A DNA stretch of 64,000 nucleotides from an uncultured Bacteroidales bacterium (GCA_947166105.1 CAMVCZ010000001.1:124001-188000), one strand, 5' to 3'. Counted from the stretch's first letter, positions 1-8,374 are shown. Program-made: numbers and translations. The notes: a model not told the origin generated them from the sequence alone.

Positions 1-1178
1 GCCTTTTCGTAGTCGCCGAGGACGTAATAGACAACGCCTATATTGTTGTATGAGTGAGCCACATCGGGATGCTCCTCGCCGAACACCTTTTTACTGATGG
101 CGAGTCCCTTGTTTGCGTACTCCAAGGCCTTTTCGTAGTCGCCGAGGACGTAATAGACATTGCCGATGTAATTGTAAGACGACGCCCCTTTACCGCTTTG
201 TTCCCCATATTGAACGATGGACCATCTCAATGCTCTTTGGAAATAGGATAAAGCTTTGTTGTAATCCGCGATATAATAATTATAACACACCCCCGACTCC
301 ATCTGCCATTCAACATTTGTCGTATCCAAACTCGCCCGCAATTCAAGGTAATACGCTGCCGTGTCGTTCATGTGTTGTGCTGCAAAGGTCTCGTAAAAAC
401 TGTAGCAGCGACGAGCCAATTCCTCTATGTCGGCAGCATGAACTGCCTTGGCTTGGTTGAGTTGGGCTTCCTGCTCTTGGATGGCTTGGCCCTTGCGCAG
501 TTGGGCTTCCACCTGTTGGGAAACATCGCCTTTGGTTTTTAGCAGCGAGTCGGCCTTCACCAACTCACCGTTCTCGATGCAATAGGACACTTGGCGGTAG
601 AACTCGTCCAATTGGTCGTAGTCCAACTCGGAGTAGCGTTTGGCCATGTCCTTGATGAGCTGCTCGTTGTTCTCTTGGTCTTGGTAAAGCTTCTGCAAGG
701 CTTGGCGGTATTCTTCTTCTGAGATTTGCTGTTGCTCTTTCAAAGCTTCAATCTCATCCTCGCGTTCTTGGAGTTGTTTTTGCAGGTTGCGGCGTATCTT
801 TCGCTCGGCGTTCAATTTGTCCTGCAACTGTTGCTCAGGGGTCTCCATCACAATATAGAGTGGATTGATGGAGTAGTTGTAGGTTTTTGGGCAGGCATCC
901 ATGTCAACCAACTGATAACCTTTCTTCTTAACAGAATCCAAACGGAATTGTTGTTCAGTGACAGGGAAGGAGAATGTGCCGTCGTCTGTGTTCACTAATA
1001 CCGTGGTTCTACCTTTAATTGAAACCGTTGCCCCTTTTAGGCCCTGGCCAGGAATAAGCTGGCCATTCATCATACGGCCTTTTGTTTTTACATAGCCTTG
1101 TTGGGTTTGTGCTGTAACTCTGAGGCCTGTCAGCATGACAATTAATAGTAACCATGTTCTTAAATAGACTTTGTTCAT
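1..1178 (-). CDS. TPR-repeat protein with N-terminal CarboxypepD_reg-like domain (partial, cut by left edge)
   Basis: The reading frame is open from an ATG at 1178 to the left edge. Residues 1 to about 23 are a signal peptide ending near VTAQ. A beta-sandwich stretch of the carboxypeptidase-regulatory type follows (GRMMNGQLIPGQGLKGATVS... up to about residue 90). Next is a glutamine- and glutamate-rich coiled coil (about 105-160), then tetratricopeptide repeats. The last visible repeats have a 42-residue period (YNNIGVVYYVLGDYEKAL), the kinesin-light-chain type of TPR. The corresponding DNA repeats at 2-50 and 128-176 are nearly identical. The protein is probably exported and acts by protein-protein contact. 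Bacteroidota relatives often continue into a histidine kinase or LuxR-type helix-turn-helix, but that part lies outside the window. Confidence 0.85.
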   Translation of the reverse strand, partial: MNKVYLRTWLLLIVMLTGLRVTAQTQQGYVKTKGRMMNGQLIPGQGLKGATVSIKGRTTVLVNTDDGTFSFPVTEQQFRLDSVKKKGYQLVDMDACPKTYNYSINPLYIVMETPEQQLQDKLNAERKIRRNLQKQLQEREDEIEALKEQQQISEEEYRQALQKLYQDQENNEQLIKDMAKRYSELDYDQLDEFYRQVSYCIENGELVKADSLLKTKGDVSQQVEAQLRKGQAIQEQEAQLNQAKAVHAADIEELARRCYSFYETFAAQHMNDTAAYYLELRASLDTTNVEWQMESGVCYNYYIADYNKALSYFQRALRWSIVQYGEQSGKGASSYNYIGNVYYVLGDYEKALEYANKGLAISKKVFGEEHPDVAHSYNNIGVVYYVLGDYEK

Positions 1179-1226
1179 AAGATTTTTTCCTCTATCGTTT
1201 TTGACTTATTTGTCAGTTCATCGCTG

Positions 1227-1234
1227 CAAAGTTA
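1227..1234 (-). promoter_or_regulatory. -7 box (TAACTTTG) of the TPR gene
   Basis: On the minus strand this reads TAACTTTG, matching the Bacteroidota TAnnTTTG box. It lies about 49 nt upstream of the TPR start codon and is divergent from the next promoter. Confidence 0.5.
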
Positions 1235-1266
1235 TAAAAAAGTGTACGCAACCCAAAACTTTTTCC

Positions 1267-1274
1267 TATTTTTG
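1267..1274 (+). promoter_or_regulatory. -7 box (TATTTTTG) of the DUF5606 gene
   Basis: TATTTTTG fits TAnnTTTG and sits 26 nt before the ATG at 1301. No clear TTTG box is seen at -33. Confidence 0.5.
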
Positions 1275-1300
1275 CAGCCGTTTTTGAAAATGAATGAACT

Positions 1301-1753
1301 ATGGATTTGACTAAAATTGTATCAATATCTGGCAAACCGGGACTGTATGTGATTAAGTCTCAGGCTATTGGAAGGATTATTGTTGAATCGGTTGCCGAGG
1401 GTAAATGTGTTCCCGCTTTCGCCCGCGACCGCATGAGTTCCCTTGAGGAAATCTCTATCTTCTCCACCGACGAGGACCGTCCGCTGAAGGAAGTCTTCAA
1501 AATGATTCATGACAAGATGGGCGACAAGGTCGATTTCGATTTCAAGAAGGCCTCAAATGACGAGTTGCGCGAGAAGTTCGCCTTCGTCATGCCCGACTAT
1601 GATGAGGATGCCGTGTATCCTTCCGACATGAAGAAAGTGTTTCAATGGTATCAGATGCTGAATGACAAAGGTATGCTCGACTTCACCGAGGAAACCGAAG
1701 CTAAGCCAGAGGAAGAAGCGGCAAAGCCTGAAACCCAAGAAAACGAAAAGTGA
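1301..1753 (+). CDS. DUF5606 family protein
   Basis: 150 residues. The N-terminal 85 residues (MDLTKIVSISGKPGLYVIKS, then a conserved segment ending ...DKVDFDFK) match my memory of DUF5606, a small cytoplasmic family confined to Bacteroidota with no known function. The C-terminal tail (about 125-150) is rich in Glu, Lys and Pro and probably disordered. The gene has its own promoter and is followed by a strong terminator, so it is likely monocistronic. There is no signal peptide or membrane segment. Confidence 0.8.
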   Translation: MDLTKIVSISGKPGLYVIKSQAIGRIIVESVAEGKCVPAFARDRMSSLEEISIFSTDEDRPLKEVFKMIHDKMGDKVDFDFKKASNDELREKFAFVMPDYDEDAVYPSDMKKVFQWYQMLNDKGMLDFTEETEAKPEEEAAKPETQENEK

Positions 1754-1775
1754 TTTTATTAGTTTATTCTTGAAG

Positions 1776-1798
1776 AAGCTGCTTCGGCAGCTTTTTTT
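1776..1798 (+). terminator. Rho-independent terminator with UUCG tetraloop
   Basis: A perfect 7-bp stem AAGCTGC / GCAGCTT closes on the very stable TTCG tetraloop and is followed by a T run. It ends the DUF5606 transcript. The next promoter box begins two bases later. Confidence 0.9.
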
Positions 1799-1799
1799 G

Positions 1800-1807
1800 T
1801 ATATTTG
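1800..1807 (+). promoter_or_regulatory. -7 box (TATATTTG) of pyrK-pyrD
   Basis: TATATTTG matches TAnnTTTG exactly and lies 22 nt before the pyrK start. It abuts the T tract of the preceding terminator, which would double as the upstream promoter region. Confidence 0.6.
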
Positions 1808-1829
1808 TGGCGCGTAAAGGTTCAATCAC

Positions 1830-2594
1830 ATGACAAAACAGATTGCAGACTTCAAATTAGTTGAAAAACAAGACTTTAGCCGCTCCGTGTTGTTGCGGTT
1901 GCGTTCCGACCAGCCTCTGCCAGCTATTCAGCCCGGACAATTTGTGCAGGTGCGCGTGGACGACTCACCAAGCACCTATCTTCGTCGCCCGATTTCCATC
2001 CACGATGTTGATTTCCAGCAAAATGAAATATCGCTTTTGGTGCAACAGGTGGGCGAGGGGACACGACATCTCGCACAGGCAAAGGAAGGAGATGTTATAA
2101 ATATGGTGTTCCCTTTGGGCAATGGATTCACCTGCCCCGAAGTAGGGGAGAAGGTGTTGCTCGTTGGGGGCGGCATCGGCATTGCACCGCTGTTTTATTT
2201 CGCCAAAGTGCTGAAAAAAAATGGGATAAATCCTTCTTTGCTCTTGGGCGGAAAAACGGAAACCGACTTGCTCCGTTTGTCTGATTACCAGCAACTTGGA
2301 GAAACTTTCGTGACCACCGAAGACGGCTCATTGGGTGAGAAAGGTTTTGTTACCATGCACTCCATTTGGCAAAAGCAGAACTTTGACAAAATCTATGTTT
2401 GTGGCCCGAAGCCTATGATGAAAGCCGTGGCGAAATTGGCCGACGAAAAAAGCATTTGGTGCGAGGTTTCGCTCGAAAATTTGATGGCTTGCGGATTAGG
2501 TGCTTGCCTCTGCTGCGTGGAGGACACCGTTGACGGAAACGTGTGCGTCTGCAAGGAAGGACCTGTTTTTAACACAAGGAGGTTGAAATGGTGA
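1830..2594 (+). CDS. pyrK: Dihydroorotate dehydrogenase B, electron transfer subunit PyrK
   Basis: 254 residues, normal for the family. PyrK passes electrons from the PyrD flavin to NAD+ in the fourth step of de novo pyrimidine synthesis. The FAD-binding motif RPIS is at 53-56 and the nucleotide-binding loop GGGIGIAPL at about 113-121. The C-terminal [2Fe-2S] cluster ligands fit Cys221, Cys226, Cys229 and Cys241 (CGLGACLCC...[10 protein letters not shown]). The stop overlaps the pyrD start by 7 nt, so the two subunits are translationally coupled. The preceding promoter and terminator isolate the pair as an operon. Confidence 0.96.
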   Translation: MTKQIADFKLVEKQDFSRSVLLRLRSDQPLPAIQPGQFVQVRVDDSPSTYLRRPISIHDVDFQQNEISLLVQQVGEGTRHLAQAKEGDVINMVFPLGNGFTCPEVGEKVLLVGGGIGIAPLFYFAKVLKKNGINPSLLLGGKTETDLLRLSDYQQLGETFVTTEDGSLGEKGFVTMHSIWQKQNFDKIYVCGPKPMMKAVAKLADEKSIWCEVSLENLMACGLGACLCCVEDTVDGNVCVCKEGPVFNTRRLKW

Positions 2595-3502
2595 ACACGA
2601 CGATAGATTTGGGTCACGGCTTGGTGCTGCGCAACCCCGTGATGACGGCCTCGGGCACCTTCGGCTACGGCGAGGAATACACCGATTTCGTTGATTTGTC
2701 GCAACTTGGCGGCATCATCGTGAAGGGAACGACTTTGCATCCGCGCGAGGGCAATCCCTATTCGCGCATGGCTGAAACTGCTTCGGGGATGCTGAACTGC
2801 GTCGGACTGCAAAACAAAGGAGTTCAATACTTTATCGAAACGATTTATCCGCGCATCAAGGATTTCGATACCAATGTGCTGCTTAACCTCTCTGGCTCCT
2901 GCTTGGAAGATTACGTGAAAGGCGCGGAGATGGTGGATGCTTTGGACAAGATTCCCGCCATTGAGTTGAATGTGTCATGCCCCAATGTGAAACAAGGCGG
3001 TATGGCTTTCGGTGTGACTTGTGCAGGTATTTCTCAGGTTGTTTCGGAAGTTAGGAAAGTGTATCATAAACACTTGATGGTCAAGTTGTCGCCGAATGTG
3101 ACCAACATCGCCGAAATCGCCATGGCAGCCGAGGCCGCTGGTGCAGACTCGGTTTCGCTCATCAACACTTTGATGGGCATGGCCATTGACGCGGAGAAAC
3201 GCAAGCCAAAATTGTCTGTTATAACAGGCGGATTGTCAGGGGCTTGCGTAAAACCTGTGGCCTTGCGCATGGTGTGGCAGGTGGCCAAGGCGGTGAAGAT
3301 TCCCGTAGTGGGCTTGGGCGGCATTTCCAACGCCACTGACGCCGTAGAGTTTATGCTCGCCGGTGCCTCAGCCATCGAAATCGGGACGGCCAATTTCATT
3401 GATCCAGCGGTTTCCGAAAAAGTTGCCTATGGCATAACCGACTATTGCGAAAGGCATGGTTTTGAGCGCATTGCTGATTTGACAGGTGCTTTGGAGTGTT
3501 AG
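2588..3502 (+). CDS. pyrD: Dihydroorotate dehydrogenase B (NAD+), catalytic subunit PyrD
   Basis: 304 residues, class 1B length. It oxidises dihydroorotate to orotate with FMN and hands the electrons to PyrK. The N-terminal motif [13 protein letters not shown] is present. The class 1B catalytic base is Cys131 in NVSCPN (class 2 enzymes carry Ser). Phosphate-binding glycines of the barrel lie in VGLGGI near 240. The start overlaps the end of pyrK. The next gene, an AAA ATPase, seems unrelated and has its own promoter element. Confidence 0.97.
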   Translation: MVNTTIDLGHGLVLRNPVMTASGTFGYGEEYTDFVDLSQLGGIIVKGTTLHPREGNPYSRMAETASGMLNCVGLQNKGVQYFIETIYPRIKDFDTNVLLNLSGSCLEDYVKGAEMVDALDKIPAIELNVSCPNVKQGGMAFGVTCAGISQVVSEVRKVYHKHLMVKLSPNVTNIAEIAMAAEAAGADSVSLINTLMGMAIDAEKRKPKLSVITGGLSGACVKPVALRMVWQVAKAVKIPVVGLGGISNATDAVEFMLAGASAIEIGTANFIDPAVSEKVAYGITDYCERHGFERIADLTGALEC

Positions 3503-3536
3503 AATAATACTGTTGATTGAAATTTTTTTCTCCATT

Positions 3537-3568
3537 TATTAATTTTTGGGCAAATAGTTACTATAAGT
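3537..3568 (+). promoter_or_regulatory. Island promoter copy a (divergent version of conserved-spacer promoter)
   Basis: The stretch AATTTTTGGGCAAATAGTTA followed by CTATAAG aligns with the promoter repeated through 6.1-16.2 kb (GAATTTTCGCCAAAAAGTTT then CTATATT). It is the most divergent copy. The downstream leader, ending GGATACCTATGGAAAA, is also repeated near 7490. Confidence 0.55.
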
Positions 3569-3597
3569 ATCCTAAACCACTAAACTTAAGGATACCT

Positions 3598-5262
3598 ATG
3601 GAAAAGAAAACCACCACCCCAAAAACACAGAAAAAGAAGAACTACACACTTTTAGAAGCCATCGAGACCGTCGCCGAAAGCTCTAAAGACTCCAAGATGA
3701 GTCCCGACTTCTTGAAAGCCTCAGCTTCCGAAATCAAGTTTCTCGCTGAACAATACGGCATCAGCGAGCGGCAGGTCGTCATCTTTGCCATCTGTATGGA
3801 TGAAGGTCCTTATCGCGTGGATTACCGCGACTTGGCCCGTCACCTCGACCTTGGCAACATCGCCGTGCTGGCTTTTGCCAAAGACATCGATGCGCTTGTA
3901 CACCGCCGCTTGCTGCGCTACCGTGACGTGAAGGATGAGGACGACTTTGACGTGCCTGCTGCCGTCATCCGTTGCCTGAAACACAACGAAGTGTATCAGT
4001 TGCCCATCCACAAGGGCCTTGACTGCGCGGGTGTGTTTGAGGTGCTGAACCAATGGTTCGACGACCTCAACGACGATGCCATCGGTCCTAAGGAACTAAT
4101 CGAAGAGATTCACAAGCTGTTTGACGACAACCCAAAGGTGGCCTTCGGACAAAAGGTGAATCAACTCCGTCTTGATGAAACTGAGGAACTCCTCCTGATC
4201 AAGTTCTGCTATTATCTCATCTGCAATGACGACAACGACATCCGTTTCAACCAGATGGAAAACGTCTTCTACAGCACCGCCGACTTCAACAACGCCAAGG
4301 CCGCTTTGCGCAGCGACAGTCACACGCTTCAAACGGCCAAACTTATCGAGTTCCGCTGCGAGGATGGCATTGTCAACAATACGCAATTCAAACTGACAGA
4401 GGAAGCCAAGCGTGATTTGCTTGCCGAGCTGAAAATCACCACCACGGAGGAACACCTCGCCGATGTGATTGGTCCGGACAAGCTCACGCCCAAGACCATG
4501 TTCTACACCGAGACCGTTCAGCAACAGGTGGAGGAACTCAACCGGTTCTTTGAGCCGGAGCAATATGCCAAAATCCGTGAGCGCATGCAGCAGCGCGGTT
4601 TCCGACAGGGCTTCACCTGCCTATTTCATGGCAGTCCGGGCACGGGAAAGACCGAGACCGTCTATCAGTTGGCCCGCCTTACGGGACGCTCCATCATGAC
4701 CGTCGACGTGCCGAGCATCAAGAGCAAGTGGGTGGGCGACTCGGAGAAGAACATCAAGGCCCTGTTCGACCGTTACCGCAGCCTCGTGCAGCGTGCCGAG
4801 AAAGCCCCCATCTTGCTCTTCAACGAGGCTGACGCCATCATTGGCATTCGCAAGGCCGGCGCTGAAAACGCGGTGGACAAGATGGAGAACACCATCCAGA
4901 ACATCATCCTACAGGAGATGGAGACCTTGGACGGCATCATGATTGCCACCACCAATCTCACCGAGAACCTCGACAGCGCTTTCGAGCGCCGTTTTCTTTA
5001 CAAAATCGCCTTCGAGAAGCCCGATGCCATAGTGCGAGGCAAAATCTGGCAACAGATGATTCCCGAACTTTCCGATGCCGATGCCACCACCTTGGCCGAG
5101 CATTTCGACTTCAGCGGTGGACAGATCGAGAACGTGGCCCGCAAGTACGCTATCAACAGTATTCTCTACGGCAACGACACCGAGATGCTTCCCATCCTGG
5201 AAGACTACTGCCGCTGCGAGCAGCTGAACAATAACATTACCCGAAAGAGGATTGGGTTTTAA
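3598..5262 (+). CDS. AAA family ATPase (classic AAA domain at C terminus)
   Basis: 554 residues from the ATG at 3598. An upstream ATG at 3517 in the same frame would translate the promoter element, so I reject it. The N-terminal 300 residues are unrecognised, charged and probably helical. The AAA domain holds Walker A GSPGTGKT (about 345), a Walker B-like ILLFNEAD (about 402) and a probable arginine finger in FERRF. The usual Walker B Asp is Asn (FNEAD), while the following Glu is kept. This architecture suggests a remodelling ATPase. The substrate is unknown, and there is no signal or membrane segment. Confidence 0.8.
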   Translation: MEKKTTTPKTQKKKNYTLLEAIETVAESSKDSKMSPDFLKASASEIKFLAEQYGISERQVVIFAICMDEGPYRVDYRDLARHLDLGNIAVLAFAKDIDALVHRRLLRYRDVKDEDDFDVPAAVIRCLKHNEVYQLPIHKGLDCAGVFEVLNQWFDDLNDDAIGPKELIEEIHKLFDDNPKVAFGQKVNQLRLDETEELLLIKFCYYLICNDDNDIRFNQMENVFYSTADFNNAKAALRSDSHTLQTAKLIEFRCEDGIVNNTQFKLTEEAKRDLLAELKITTTEEHLADVIGPDKLTPKTMFYTETVQQQVEELNRFFEPEQYAKIRERMQQRGFRQGFTCLFHGSPGTGKTETVYQLARLTGRSIMTVDVPSIKSKWVGDSEKNIKALFDRYRSLVQRAEKAPILLFNEADAIIGIRKAGAENAVDKMENTIQNIILQEMETLDGIMIATTNLTENLDSAFERRFLYKIAFEKPDAIVRGKIWQQMIPELSDADATTLAEHFDFSGGQIENVARKYAINSILYGNDTEMLPILEDYCRCEQLNNNITRKRIGF

Positions 5263-5302
5263 TGCTTTTAAGTGTTTGATACATAAATACGGCAAAAAAC
5301 AC

Positions 5303-5333
5303 TTTGAGAACTAAAATAATAGTTGTATTTTTG
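5303..5333 (+). promoter_or_regulatory. Canonical promoter of the acidic hypothetical gene
   Basis: TTTG at 5303-5306 and TATTTTTG at 5326-5333 are separated by 19 bp, the spacing expected for the Bacteroidota primary sigma factor. The leader to the start at 5427 is about 85 nt. This promoter lacks the conserved spacer of its neighbours. Confidence 0.7.
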
Positions 5334-5426
5334 CATATGTTATTATCAATAAGACTGAATCCTCAGAAACAAATAACAAGTCCATAATATATAATATCGT
5401 TATTAATAAGTATAAAATCATCAATA

Positions 5427-5924
5427 ATGAAAAAAGTTTTTCTAAACCAAAAAGAAGCCCTCATCGAAGAGTACAAGGAATGTGATGAGGCAACAAAAGC
5501 AGTTGTGGCAAAATTAAACCATTTGTATGCTGAACAGATTATGGACATCATGAAGAGTCATGATGTTAAAGAGATTATCCTTTATGATGAGTCGATGGGG
5601 GAATACTTCCCCGAATTTGAGGAAAACTATAGAGACTATGATGAACAACGGTATTACACTTTTTCTCGTGAGGATGGCGAGATGGAGTATTGGATTTGTC
5701 GTTTGGCCATCATCGACGATGAACTGAAGATGCGCGTGCAAGTATGGGATGAATCTTCCGATGAATACGAAGAGGAAGAAGAAGAGTGGCGCGACTTCAG
5801 TGAAATAAACGCAATAGAAGACTTGGAGACCAAAGAGGTTCTCATTCGTTATTTGGAAGAAAGTGACGAAGCCTTCAATGTTGTTGAAGAGCATCCGGAA
5901 TTGTTGGCATTGGAGGAGGAATAA
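5427..5924 (+). CDS. Acidic hypothetical protein
   Basis: 165 residues, not recognised. The N-terminal half (about 1-55) is probably helical. The middle mixes aromatic and acidic residues (YFPEFEENYRDYDEQRYYTF), and residues 110-125 are a run of Glu and Asp. There are no transmembrane segments or signal peptide. The acidic composition would suit a DNA-mimic or inhibitor role, but that is speculation. It is the only gene in this stretch with a canonical promoter. Confidence 0.7.
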   Translation: MKKVFLNQKEALIEEYKECDEATKAVVAKLNHLYAEQIMDIMKSHDVKEIILYDESMGEYFPEFEENYRDYDEQRYYTFSREDGEMEYWICRLAIIDDELKMRVQVWDESSDEYEEEEEEWRDFSEINAIEDLETKEVLIRYLEESDEAFNVVEEHPELLALEEE

Positions 5925-5970
5925 TTACGAATCATTGTGTCAGCCACAATTTGAAGATAAGGCTTGAAAG

Positions 5971-6057
5971 ATGATTGCCGAGGAACAGGAACGGTTGCAA
6001 ACCCGCATTATCCGAAGCATCATTGAGGGGAACATCAAGATTAAAGCGAAGAAATGA
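5971..6057 (+). CDS. Possible 28-residue small ORF
   Basis: ATG at 5971 encodes MIAEEQERLQTRIIRSIIEG and ends IKAKK. Its stop overlaps the ATG of the sigma-like fragment (ATGA), an arrangement typical of coupled genes. The sequence could form one amphipathic helix. It may be a relic of a gene that once preceded the sigma-like gene. No homologue is recognised. Confidence 0.3.
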   Translation: MIAEEQERLQTRIIRSIIEGNIKIKAKK

Positions 6058-6140
6058 TGGAAATTGAAAACTTAGACAAATTCCCACAAGAGATCGGCCG
6101 TGCGCCATTGCTGACGAAAGGAGAACTTTTTTTCCTGTAA
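6054..6140 (+). pseudogene. N-terminal fragment of a truncated sigma-70-like gene
   Basis: The 28 codons encode a peptide starting MMEIENLDKFPQEIGRAPLL. It matches the first 25 residues of the sigma-like protein at 16481 (MRIETIDKFLQEIGRVPLLT), the sigma region 1.2 signature. The frame stops directly at the next promoter copy, as if the rest had been replaced by a promoter-gene cassette. Confidence 0.7.
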
Positions 6141-6176
6141 TTTTTGAATTTTCGGCAAAAAGTTTCTATAATTATG
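6141..6176 (+). promoter_or_regulatory. Island promoter copy b
   Basis: TTTTTGAATTTTCGGCAAAA followed by AGTTTCTATAATTATG. A TTTG box is followed by a 20-bp conserved spacer and a TATA-type -7 box. It starts immediately after the stop of the sigma-like fragment and serves the gene at 6199. Confidence 0.75.
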
Positions 6177-6198
6177 TCGAAACCAATAAATATACAAT

Positions 6199-6477
6199 AT
6201 GAATACTGATCCACTTGCAATAGAACTCCCCAGGCCGAGAACAGGGCTGGATGCCGTCTATGACGGAAAGGTAAGGGAACTCCTCAAGACCTACAACCAC
6301 CTCGAGTCGCCGAGTGTCTTTATCAAGAGGCTTGTCGCCGTTTACCAAGAAGCCTATGGTGTCGAGGGCAAAATGACTAGAGAGTTGCAGGAGGAGGCCA
6401 TTGCTCACCTTTCGTTCGAGAATTTAGAACAGCTCTATATCAAAGTTGGCAATGACGAGGAAAAAGAAAGCGATTGA
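6199..6477 (+). CDS. Hypothetical protein, first gene of a two-gene unit
   Basis: 92 residues, not recognised, probably all-helical (LLKTYNHLESPSVFIKRLVA). There is no signal peptide or membrane segment. Its 3' end overlaps the next gene by 26 nt in another frame, so the two are co-transcribed and possibly coupled. The size and overlap recall antitoxin-like or immunity-like small partners of a larger protein, but nothing in the sequence proves this. Confidence 0.7.
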   Translation: MNTDPLAIELPRPRTGLDAVYDGKVRELLKTYNHLESPSVFIKRLVAVYQEAYGVEGKMTRELQEEAIAHLSFENLEQLYIKVGNDEEKESD

Positions 6478-7402
6478 ATTGATTCTCGACCAATGCCGTG
6501 AATTGGAGCACATCCACCGCACACATATTGTGAATGGCCATTATGAGCGATGCTTCATTTCAAGGCCAATGGCAGGACTTCCTGACGGCGTTGAGATAGT
6601 GATCGATGGAGAAGAGGACGATGAACTTTCCGCCAACACTCCGCATTTCCATATACGAGTGGGAGCGAGGAATTACGGAAAACTGAGCGACAGCAAGTCC
6701 CAACGGATGGAATTAGAGGTGTATATCAAGGATATTCACAAACTGAATGTGTGGCGTAGGGAAGTGACAGTATTTGTGGGTTTTCAGGTATTATCCAGAG
6801 TCCGCAGGGAAGTCCGCAAATGGTTAGACATGAAAAACCCGTCATTTGAGGGCTATACCAACTGGCAGGTTTTAGTCCATTTTTGGAATGTCAACAACCC
6901 ATCGCACAGAATCCAACAGGAGTATGCTGAAAGCAAGGGGCGTCCCAATGAAATATCGACAAATGGCTCACACGGCGACTCGTTCCTGCTCGTGGTTGAG
7001 AACGAAAATGATTACCGAAAGGTTTACGACTATTGGAGGTCGGAGTATAACCCGACGGACTATTTCGACGATGAGAATATTTTCCAGCCGCTCCCCGATT
7101 CTCAATCTTTTTGGTGGTATGCCAACAGCGTTGGATTGCACGACGAAGAAGATGACTATTGCTATGCGGGGAAAGCTTATGAGACAATCCAGACCTTAGT
7201 CAAAACCTTCCCTGATGTCATGTTTCGCAGAATAAAGATTACCCACAACAAAGAAACAGACAGAATGCTTTGTCATGCTGTCCGGCATGGAGGTTCGTTG
7301 GATGAGGAACTATGCCTGTCCGACTTGGTTGTCAGACATAGCGATTACGGTGATATTTGGAAAAACTGCAAATCATTCTATGCCGAACAAAAAGAGTTTT
7401 AG
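6452..7402 (+). CDS. Hypothetical protein
   Basis: 316 residues from the ATG at 6452; a TTG at 6446 is less likely. Not recognised. The N-terminal 120 residues alternate basic and acidic stretches with a hydrophobic core (VTVFVGFQVLSRVRREVRKW). The C-terminal half is rich in Asp, Glu, Tyr and Trp (SEYNPTDYFDDENIF, FWWYANSVGLHDEEDDY). It has no signal peptide and no obvious catalytic motif. It overlaps the preceding gene and ends just before promoter copy c. Confidence 0.7.
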   Translation: MTRKKKAIELILDQCRELEHIHRTHIVNGHYERCFISRPMAGLPDGVEIVIDGEEDDELSANTPHFHIRVGARNYGKLSDSKSQRMELEVYIKDIHKLNVWRREVTVFVGFQVLSRVRREVRKWLDMKNPSFEGYTNWQVLVHFWNVNNPSHRIQQEYAESKGRPNEISTNGSHGDSFLLVVENENDYRKVYDYWRSEYNPTDYFDDENIFQPLPDSQSFWWYANSVGLHDEEDDYCYAGKAYETIQTLVKTFPDVMFRRIKITHNKETDRMLCHAVRHGGSLDEELCLSDLVVRHSDYGDIWKNCKSFYAEQKEF

Positions 7403-7437
7403 TGATGCCCTGTCGAGGCTAATAATTTTGTTGCCAT

Positions 7438-7471
7438 TTCTGAATTTTCAGCAAAAAGTTTCTATATTATC
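7438..7471 (+). promoter_or_regulatory. Island promoter copy c
   Basis: TTTCTGAATTTTCAGCAAAA then AGTTTCTATATTATCC. The spacer matches copies b and i closely. The following leader repeats that of the AAA ATPase gene at 3598. Confidence 0.75.
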
Positions 7472-7496
7472 CTGATCTTCTAAACTCGAGATACCT

Positions 7497-7544
7497 ATGG
7501 AAAAGGAAAACACCACACACCAAGGACACTTTAAATTACTCTAA
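7497..7544 (+). other. 15-codon mini-ORF copied from the start of the AAA ATPase gene
   Basis: ATG at 7497 encodes MEKENTTHQGHFKLL and then stops. Its leader and first codons (GATACCTATGGAAAAG, then AAAAC.CCAC) closely match those at 3591-3620, which start the AAA ATPase. The stop lies 2 nt before the ATG at 7547. It is either a relic of a duplicated gene start or a leader peptide coupled to the next gene. Confidence 0.45.
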
Positions 7545-7546
7545 AA

Positions 7547-8257
7547 ATGAAAACGAAAAAAGATGTGTTGAATGCTGTCGTCAAGTCTTTTCCCGTTTAT
7601 GAAGTGCAACAGATTTGTCTAGATGGCCGTCGCTATCCTCGACGCCGGATCAGTTTGCAGCGTGTTGGCTTTTACGACACCAAAGAGCATGGGGAGGAGG
7701 CGATGCGCGAGCTTTTGGAAACAGAGAAAAAGAATTATGAGGCGAGAGGGTTGGACTATCACGACGATTGTCTCGGCTATTTTTTATTTGAGTTGTTGGT
7801 TCATGACAAGCCCTCTTCGTATTATTGGAACGAGCGTCCTTGCAAGTGTTATTCATTCACTGCTGATGGTAAATTGAATGATTTTGTTGCGCTGGATGAA
7901 TTCGGATGGTATCGTGGCCGTAAAACAGAAGATATCCGTTTCAAGGTTGGGGACATCGTCGAGGTCGTTGACGACGGCGTTGCTGAACTAGTGATTATTG
8001 GAGGCTTACCGATGACCAAAGAGTATTACCGTTACTTGGAAGAGAACGAAGAAGAATGTGAACATCCTAGCCAATTCCTCAACGAAAGCGATGACTGCTA
8101 CCTTGTCTATCCCGTGGATGGAGAAAAGGGGGTACACTATCATCCACAGTGTTATAAGGTCTTCCCTCCAACACGTCCTGTCTCCGCCCGTATCACTGCG
8201 CTGCTGAAGGCCAGACTTGCTATGGAATTGCCAGCAGGGAAGAAGCCTGAGAAGTAA
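7547..8257 (+). CDS. Hypothetical protein
   Basis: 236 residues, not recognised. Residues 10-35 (YEVQQICLDGRRYPRRRISL) are basic. Around 130-150 there is a beta-rich stretch (FKVGDIVEVVDDGVAELVII) resembling small SH3-like or KOW-like barrels. Several Cys, His and Tyr residues lie between 175 and 215, without a clear metal-site pattern. There is no signal or membrane segment. It is transcribed from promoter copy c and followed by a strong terminator. Confidence 0.7.
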   Translation: MKTKKDVLNAVVKSFPVYEVQQICLDGRRYPRRRISLQRVGFYDTKEHGEEAMRELLETEKKNYEARGLDYHDDCLGYFLFELLVHDKPSSYYWNERPCKCYSFTADGKLNDFVALDEFGWYRGRKTEDIRFKVGDIVEVVDDGVAELVIIGGLPMTKEYYRYLEENEEECEHPSQFLNESDDCYLVYPVDGEKGVHYHPQCYKVFPPTRPVSARITALLKARLAMELPAGKKPEK

Positions 8258-8279
8258 GAATTGGGCTATACTGATAAAT

Positions 8280-8317
8280 GTGGCGCAGATCTTTTATGGG
8301 ATGGCGCCACTTTTTTT
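8280..8317 (+). terminator. Rho-independent terminator
   Basis: The stem GTGGCGC (8280-8286) pairs with GCGCCAC (8304-8310) and is followed by seven T. The T run is also the start of promoter copy d, so terminator and promoter share bases. Confidence 0.85.
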
Positions 8318-8348
8318 GAATTTTTTGCCAAAAAGTATCTATATTATG
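8312..8348 (+). promoter_or_regulatory. Island promoter copy d
   Basis: TTTTTTGAATTTTTTGCCAA then AAAGTATCTATATTATGC. It is nearly the same as copy i at 16145, including the downstream GCTGTAAC. Confidence 0.8.
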
Positions 8349-8374
8349 CTGTAACAATAAAATACGAAACGACA

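Noticed and set aside
54-998. Plus-strand open frames over the TPR gene
   Set aside because: They are shadows; the minus-strand frame has a signal peptide and clear TPR motifs and is open to the window edge.
8261-8374. N-terminal extension of the ABC/SMC-like ATPase from a TTG
   Set aside because: It would translate promoter copy d and the terminator; the ATG at 8375 follows the promoter directly.
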